10,428 nucleotides of DNA from the NCBI GenBank assembly GCA_951800155.1, contig CATOJL010000037.1, positions 1 to 10,428 of the forward strand, written 5' to 3'. A model generated the notes under the pieces. The model saw only the letters and a list, made by a program, of their open reading frames with translations, had not been told where the DNA came from and did no database searches. This DNA comes from an uncultured Bacilli bacterium. Lineage in GTDB: Bacteria > Bacillota_I > Bacilli_A > RF39 > UBA660. The position numbers and the translations under genes are program-made. Numbering within the stretch: position 1 is the stretch's first letter; the number at the start of each line of letters is the position of its first letter. Positions 7,157 to 10,428 of this stretch are shown here, one piece after another.

Positions 7157-8120
7157 GTTTTGTATTTAAAGATTTTTTATAGTTTTCCTTGATTGTAGAA
7201 TCAGCAATATCGAATTCATATTTTTCACGAATTTCAATCCATGTATTTGTAGCAAGATTTGAGTCATTTTTTAACTTATTTTCCGTTATTTTTTCTAAAC
7301 ATTTGTCTTTTGCCTTTTCTAAAGAAGGTTTTTCTGTAGCACTTACTCTATAGATGATATGGTATCCATAAGTGGACTCAACAGGTTCTTTTGTATAGTT
7401 TCCATCTTCTAATGCAAGAGTTGCTTCAAAGAAAGAATCAACATAATCCCCATTTGTAAAGGAAGGAAGATCTCCATCTTTTTCTTTTGTTTGTTCATCA
7501 TCAGAATATTCCTTTACTACATCGCTCCAAGAAGAACCATCATTTAATTTTTCAATGGCTTCTTCTGCTCTTTTTTTCGCATTTTCATTTGCCTCTTTTT
7601 TCTCATCCTCTGACATTTCACTCTTTGTTTCAGGTTTAATTAAAATGTGTTTTACTGTGTAATCCCCATAAATCTCTTTTTCGTAATATTCGTTGATTTC
7701 ATCTTCTGTAATCTTTTCTTTAACATATTTACTTATAATGTCATTTCTTTTGTTATTTTCAATCGAAGCTTTTAGAAAATCATCATCATCAGCAAATCCA
7801 TAATAACTTAAAACAGTATCCCATGAATAATTGTATTGTTCATAGTAAGCTTTTGTACTAGAAAGTTCTGCCTTTGCAGCTTCTTCATACTCTTTATCAT
7901 CTGGAATTTCTGTATTGATAATATAAGTATCTACCATATTTGTAAGTGCGACACTTCCATATTTTTCTTTTAATTCATCAAATAATTCTTCTGCTGTAAA
8001 TTCTTTGTTTTTTAAAGATGCAACTACTTCTTTTCCATCTTTTAATTTTACTTTTGTTCCACATCCAGTAATGAAAAGAATACCGCATATGGTTATAATT
8101 GGTAATATTTTTTTCTTCAT
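7143..8120 (-). CDS. prsA: PrsA-like foldase lipoprotein (parvulin-type peptidyl-prolyl isomerase)
   Basis: 325 aa lipoprotein acting on the outer face of the membrane, where PrsA proteins help secreted proteins fold by cis-trans prolyl isomerisation. The signal peptide is MKKKILPIITICGILFITGC with lipobox Cys20. A helical N-terminal chaperone section (about 40-150, including TAEELFDELKEKYGS) is followed by the parvulin domain: VKHILIKPE (156-164), DGDLPSF (215-221) and STYGYHIIYRV (249-259). A C-terminal helical section follows, resembling the split chaperone domain of PrsA. The start at 8120 is clear: AGGAGG (8132-8127) is 6 nt upstream, and a longer reading from 8168 would put non-signal residues in front. 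The catalytic domain looks complete. The gene is convergent with recX. Confidence 0.9.
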   Translation of the reverse strand: MKKKILPIITICGILFITGCGTKVKLKDGKEVVASLKNKEFTAEELFDELKEKYGSVALTNMVDTYIINTEIPDDKEYEEAAKAELSSTKAYYEQYNYSWDTVLSYYGFADDDDFLKASIENNKRNDIISKYVKEKITEDEINEYYEKEIYGDYTVKHILIKPETKSEMSEDEKKEANENAKKRAEEAIEKLNDGSSWSDVVKEYSDDEQTKEKDGDLPSFTNGDYVDSFFEATLALEDGNYTKEPVESTYGYHIIYRVSATEKPSLEKAKDKCLEKITENKLKNDSNLATNTWIEIREKYEFDIADSTIKENYKKSLNTKQEEN

Positions 8121-8139
8121 AATTTTCCTCCTAACTAAT

Positions 8140-8168
8140 AGTTTATCAAATAAAGCGACAAAAAACAA
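8140..8168 (-). promoter_or_regulatory. Probable promoter of prsA
   Basis: On the minus strand, TTGTTT (8168-8163), 17 bp, TAAACT (8145-8140). Both boxes are imperfect, but the spacing is ideal. The predicted start at about 8133 abuts AGGAGG, matching the short-leader pattern of the other genes. Confidence 0.5.
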
Positions 8169-8478
8169 GAAATTTTATTTGTTTATTCAGGAAAATATTT
8201 GTGAAATTTTCTTGTTAGAGAAGGGGGCGTAAAAATAAAAATATAGATAAATCTTCTTGATAAAAAGTGTACTGCATCTATAAAAGATAGGTTGACTTTT
8301 CCACTTCCTTGATGAAATTTACAATAGACTCTTTTTTATTTAAGCTTTTATTTTAAGCCAAAATACTATAAAAATAGATGTTGAATCATTTAAATTTATG
8401 AATTTTAGTTACTTATAATCACCAAAATTCCTCTTTTGCGTACAATACTTTAGAAATAGAAAAAAGGAGGAATGTTAT
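8169..8478. other. Non-coding spacer between prsA and the mini-gene pair
   Basis: About 310 nt, very AT-rich, between the divergent prsA promoter and the first mini-gene. I see no convincing gene or RNA family. It contains an imperfect 9-bp inverted repeat at 8188-8214 (CAGGAAAAT / ATTTTCTTG), a lone TTGACT at 8292-8297 with no properly spaced -10 box, and a near-repeat (CTTCTTGATAAA around 8253; CTTCCTTGATGAAA around 8304). TACAAT at 8441-8446 is the best -10 candidate for the mini-genes, but nothing like TTGACA lies 17 bp before it, so the promoter may be activated or use another sigma factor. Confidence 0.5.
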
Positions 8479-8562
8479 ATGTGTAATAACGGTGTATCAG
8501 GTGCTGCAATTGTTTTAGTTCTATTTATTCTTTTAATCATCATACTAGGAGCCTATATTTAG
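8479..8562 (+). CDS. YjcZ-like mini membrane protein, 27 aa
   Basis: MCNNGVSG followed by one hydrophobic helix AAIVLVLFILLIIILGAYI. A short polar Gly/Asn/Cys start plus a VLFILLIII-type helix is the pattern of the YjcZ family of tiny proteins known from sporulating Bacillus; their biochemical role is unknown. AAAAAGGAGG at 8461-8470 is an excellent ribosome binding site, 8 nt from the ATG. The next mini-gene, 21 nt downstream, carries a similar helix, so the pair is probably one transcript from a tandem duplication. The family name comes from pattern memory; that it is a real translated gene is well supported by the site and the paralogue. Confidence 0.75.
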   Translation: MCNNGVSGAAIVLVLFILLIIILGAYI

Positions 8563-8583
8563 GTCTTAAAGGAGGTGTATTAA

Positions 8584-8742
8584 ATGTCATGTAATAATTC
8601 TTGTAATGGAGCAAACACTTCAAATGTAGGAAATGGATGTTCAAATGTTGGAACATCACATGGATGTGGTAGCGGTTATGTAATCCTAATTGTTTTATAT
8701 ATTTTACTTGCTATTATTCTAGGTTCTTACATTATGTGTTAA
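8584..8742 (+). CDS. Cys/Asn/Gly-rich YjcZ-like mini membrane protein, 52 aa
   Basis: The N-terminal 31 residues are polar and low in complexity, rich in Asn, Gly, Ser and Cys (C3, C7, C19, C28) with a repeated SNVG (13-16 and 20-23). The C-terminal helix YVILIVLYILLAIILGSYI aligns almost residue for residue with that of the 27-aa neighbour (VLFILLIIILGAYI); the protein ends in Cys52. AAAGGAGGTG (8568-8577) is a near-perfect anti-16S match, 6 nt from the ATG. The polar head could bind metal or crosslink if outside the cell; this is speculation. A terminator follows at once. No function is established for this protein. Confidence 0.75.
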   Translation: MSCNNSCNGANTSNVGNGCSNVGTSHGCGSGYVILIVLYILLAIILGSYIMC

Positions 8743-8746
8743 AAGG

Positions 8747-8781
8747 AAAGGGGTTCCCAATAAAGGAATCCTTTTTTCTTT
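8747..8781 (+). terminator. Terminator of the mini-gene pair
   Basis: AAAGGGGTTCC (8747-8757) pairs over 11 positions, with two G-T wobbles, with GGAATCCTTTT (8765-8775), loop CAATAAA, then TTCTTTT. It begins 5 nt after the second mini-gene's stop. Confidence 0.85.
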
Positions 8782-8801
8782 TAAAAAATCGTTTTTTTTA
8801 G

Positions 8802-8807
8802 TATACT
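8802..8807 (+). promoter_or_regulatory. -10 box of the HTH regulator gene
   Basis: TATACT, 26 nt before ATG 8834. No good -35 box is visible; that position falls in the T tail of the preceding terminator. The low promoter quality fits a weakly or self-regulated gene. Confidence 0.45.
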
Positions 8808-8833
8808 AGATATAAAATGATTTGGGTGATGAG

Positions 8834-9523
8834 ATGGCTCAAGAAAAAATTGGAGAATTTATAAAAAAATTAAGACAGGAAAATCTGTTGACGCAAAAAG
8901 AGCTCGCAGATAAATTAGGTGTAACGTATCAAGCGGTAAGTAAGTGGGAGAATGGGAAAAATATACCTGATCTTCTTCTTTTAAAAAAGATGTGTGCGGA
9001 GTTTCATTGTGACATAAATGAGTTATTAAATGGAGAGAAGAAAAAAAGAAAAAAAATGGTTCAAAAAATTTTTCTTTTTGGTATTCCTTTCCTTGTTTTT
9101 TTAATTTTGATTGTATGGAATTTCTTTTCTCATTCTCATGCATTTGAATTTAAGACTTTATCTTCTACTTGCAATGCCTTTCGTATTTCAGGAAGCATAG
9201 CTTATAATAAAGAGCAATCTTCTATTTATATTTCAAATGTAGAATATTGTGGGGAAGAAGAAAAGGAAAAATATAAAAAAATTACATGTACGTTATATGA
9301 AACAAATGAAAATCAAATGAGTAAAATTAGTGAAAATGTATATGAAGGGGATATTACTTTAGAGGAATACTTAAAAGATGTTCGTTTTTATGTAGATTAT
9401 TCCAAAAGTATTTGTCGTGAATATTTGGAAGGCAGTTTATTTATAGAAATACAAGGAATAGATACAGATGGAAAAATACAAGTGTATAAAATTCCTTTAT
9501 CACTACAAGATCGTTGTCCATAG
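8834..9523 (+). CDS. Membrane-anchored XRE-type HTH regulator with an outer domain
   Basis: 229 aa. Residues 5-65 form a classic HTH_3/Cro-CI DNA-binding domain: IGEFIKKLRQENLLTQKELA, GVTYQAVSKWENGKNIPD (29-46, recognition helix SKWENG), then LLLLKKMCAEFHCDINELL. A basic stretch (EKKKRKKM) precedes one membrane helix (about 79-97), and 100-229 is an outer domain with five Cys (113, 139, 152, 194, 228) and alternating beta-like segments. This plan suggests a one-component regulator that links an outside signal to promoter binding; signal and targets are unknown. ATG 8834 follows GGGTGA (8824-8829); an in-frame TTG at 8822 lies upstream of this site and is unlikely. A terminator overlaps the stop. 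The next gene is a thioredoxin-fold lipoprotein, a possible partner because it acts on the same side of the membrane as the Cys-rich outer domain. Confidence 0.85.
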   Translation: MAQEKIGEFIKKLRQENLLTQKELADKLGVTYQAVSKWENGKNIPDLLLLKKMCAEFHCDINELLNGEKKKRKKMVQKIFLFGIPFLVFLILIVWNFFSHSHAFEFKTLSSTCNAFRISGSIAYNKEQSSIYISNVEYCGEEEKEKYKKITCTLYETNENQMSKISENVYEGDITLEEYLKDVRFYVDYSKSICREYLEGSLFIEIQGIDTDGKIQVYKIPLSLQDRCP

Positions 9524-9548
9524 ACTCAACCTAGAATTGAGTCTTTTC
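9522..9548 (+). terminator. Terminator overlapping the stop of the HTH gene
   Basis: Perfect 8-bp stem AGACTCAA (9522-9529) and TTGAGTCT (9537-9544), 7-nt loop, then TTTC. The stop TAG (9521-9523) runs into the stem. The T tail is short, so termination may be partial. Confidence 0.65.
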
Positions 9549-9560
9549 AACTTAGAATTG
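9527..9560 (+). repeat. 13-bp direct repeat, 21-bp period, before the lipoprotein promoter
   Basis: CAACCTAGAATTG (9527-9539) and CAACTTAGAATTG (9548-9560) differ at one base. A 21-bp period is two helical turns, as expected for adjacent operator sites, and the second copy ends right before the predicted -35 box at 9562. The first copy overlaps the terminator loop. Confidence 0.6.
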
Positions 9561-9561
9561 C

Positions 9562-9590
9562 TTGCTATTTGTATTTATTTTATCTAAACT
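9562..9590 (+). promoter_or_regulatory. Probable promoter of the thioredoxin-fold lipoprotein gene
   Basis: TTGCTA (9562-9567), 17 bp, TAAACT (9585-9590), each matching the consensus at four of six positions. The -10 is identical to that proposed for prsA. The leader would be about 17 nt. Confidence 0.5.
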
Positions 9591-9613
9591 AAAAAAAGAA
9601 GGAGAGAAGTTTT

Positions 9614-10330
9614 ATGAAAAATATAAAAAGAATAGTAGTTAGTACAATTATCCTTTCTTTCCTTTTTGGAGGACTGGGTTGTTCATCTACTACGAAAAAA
9701 GAAGAAAATGATGCGATAAAATTTAAAGAAGAATATGAAAAATTAAATGATACTATTCGTGAATCAGATGGAGCTTTCTATAACAATGTTTCCATTGATG
9801 AAAAAAATCCAATTCAGTATATTAGTGCGAAGGAAGCAGTAGAAATTATAAAAAATAAAACAGGAATCATTTATTTTGGAGCATCTTGGTGTCCTTGGTG
9901 TAGAAATGCCATACAAGTTTTGTTTGATGTCGCACAGAAGAAAAATATAGATGTGATTTATTATGTAGATATGGATAAAGTTAGAAATATTTATGAAGTA
10001 AAAGAAGGAGAGCTTGTAAAGACACAGAAAGAACAAGAAGGTTATTATAAGTTATTAGAAGCTTTAGATTCTATTTTGGGAGAAGAAACTTATACATTAA
10101 CTAATGATGGAAAAACTTATGATACAAAGGAAAAGCGTATTTATATGCCTTTGATAGTAGGAATAAAGAATGGGAATATTGTAGAGAATCATGTAGGAAC
10201 TGTAAATCTAAATAGTGAACAAACAAAATATAGTACACTAACAAAAGAACAATATAATGAGTTATACCAAGTATATGATGCTTTGTTATCCAAGACTTTT
10301 GATAACTGCATAGAAAATAAATGTTCATAA
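9614..10330 (+). CDS. Secreted thioredoxin-fold lipoprotein (WCPWC active site)
   Basis: 238 aa. The signal peptide MKNIKRIVVSTIILSFLFGG leads to GLGC with Cys23 as the lipid anchor; Leu is at -2, not the usual -3, so the lipobox is a little unusual. A charged helical linker (about 28-60) precedes the thioredoxin domain: IIYFGASWCPWCRNAI (85-100, redox cysteines C93 and C96), a beta strand IDVIYYVDMD (112-121), and the cis-Pro loop YMPLIVGIKNG (177-187, P179). An insertion of about 50 residues lies between the strand and the cis-Pro. Two further Cys are at the C-terminus (NCIENKC). Such proteins act outside the membrane as thiol-disulfide oxidoreductases; direction (oxidase, reductase or isomerase) and partner cannot be told. 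AGGAGAG (9600-9606) fixes the start. It resembles the thioredoxin-like accessory proteins found beside bacteriocin genes, but none is present here. Confidence 0.87.
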   Translation: MKNIKRIVVSTIILSFLFGGLGCSSTTKKEENDAIKFKEEYEKLNDTIRESDGAFYNNVSIDEKNPIQYISAKEAVEIIKNKTGIIYFGASWCPWCRNAIQVLFDVAQKKNIDVIYYVDMDKVRNIYEVKEGELVKTQKEQEGYYKLLEALDSILGEETYTLTNDGKTYDTKEKRIYMPLIVGIKNGNIVENHVGTVNLNSEQTKYSTLTKEQYNELYQVYDALLSKTFDNCIENKCS

Positions 10331-10351
10331 AAAATAGTTTCTATTTATAAG

Positions 10352-10382
10352 AAATAAGGTATGAAAGGTACTTTATTTTTTT
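10352..10382 (+). terminator. Terminator after the lipoprotein gene
   Basis: AAATAAGGTA (10352-10361) pairs with TACTTTATTT (10369-10378) over 10 positions with one G-T, 7-nt loop, then TTTT. It stands 22 nt past the stop codon. Confidence 0.75.
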
Positions 10383-10401
10383 GTTGTGTTAAAAAATGAA
10401 G

Positions 10402-10407
10402 TTGACA
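10402..10407 (+). promoter_or_regulatory. Lone -35-like TTGACA near the window end
   Basis: Perfect TTGACA after the last terminator. The -10 box would lie where the G run begins, so the promoter of a following gene is probably cut off. Confidence 0.35.
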
Positions 10408-10414
10408 AAACTAT

Positions 10415-10428
10415 GGGGGGGGGGGGGG
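10415..10428. other. Terminal run of 14 G, probable artefact
   Basis: The + strand ends in 14 consecutive G, in a sequence where runs above six G do not otherwise occur. Poly-G read ends are typical of two-colour sequencing without signal, so these bases are probably not genomic and mark the contig edge. Confidence 0.85.

Noticed and set aside
8005..8232. + strand open frame of 75 codons overlapping the prsA start
   Set aside because: Antisense to the prsA signal peptide; no ribosome site, low-complexity Phe/Lys sequence from AT-rich DNA.
8169..8478. Riboswitch or small RNA in the long spacer
   Set aside because: Only weak AT-rich stems and no recognised aptamer core, terminator or strong promoter.
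9764..10328. Two minus-strand open frames inside the lipoprotein gene
   Set aside because: Tyr/Ile/His-rich shadows of the + strand codons, with no start signals.
1..10428. CRISPR array, tRNA, rRNA, insertion sequence or prophage genes
   Set aside because: No regularly spaced repeats, no cloverleaf sequence, no transposase or integrase motifs were seen on either strand.

Overview
The window comes from an AT-rich, low-GC Gram-positive bacterium, most likely an uncultured gut Bacillota of the Bacilli/Erysipelotrichia/RF39-like kind. The signs are strong AGGAGG/AGGTGA ribosome binding sites, sigma-A-like promoters, YjcZ-like mini-proteins, a PrsA lipoprotein, and a very short omega subunit gene next to recX. 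The code is standard: TGA ends the first large gene, TAG ends at least five genes, and Trp is TGG. This rules out the Mycoplasma UGA=Trp code. The last 14 bases are a pure G run and look like a sequencing or assembly artefact at a contig end.

Layout. (1) Bases 1-2703 hold an envelope operon on the + strand: the tail of a membrane protein, a GT-C-like multispanning protein (DUF6020-like) whose 5' end looks frameshifted, two unrecognised single-pass membrane proteins, and a terminator. (2) Bases 2706-5988 hold pyrimidine-nucleoside phosphorylase (pdp) from its own promoter, then a large pilin-like surface protein. That protein has a prepilin N-terminus and two lectin-like repeat domains. It is cut by an in-frame TAG at 5455-5457, and its last 177 codons are intact after the stop. 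(3) Bases 6057-7156 hold rpoZ and recX as separate units with clear promoters. recX runs tail-to-tail into prsA (minus strand, 8120-7143); the two stop codons overlap in a CTAG that sits in the loop of a bidirectional terminator hairpin. (4) Bases 8121-8478 are non-coding and carry the prsA promoter and little else. (5) Bases 8479-8742 hold two tandem mini-genes of 27 and 52 aa with near-perfect Shine-Dalgarno sites, related to the YjcZ family. (6) Bases 8802-10382 hold a membrane-anchored HTH regulator and a secreted thioredoxin-fold lipoprotein, each with promoter and terminator.

How the genes work together. Most are independent housekeeping units: nucleoside salvage, RNA polymerase omega, RecA modulation and secreted-protein folding. 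They alternate with envelope and surface genes. Shared architecture stands out: terminators directly abut promoters, stop codons are folded into terminator hairpins, and most predicted -10 boxes lie only 16-26 nt before the start codon, so the Shine-Dalgarno sequence is at or near the mRNA 5' end. No CRISPR array, transposase, tRNA, rRNA or phage module was seen. The most notable items are the interrupted pilin-lectin gene, the mini-gene pair and the shared-stop terminator.
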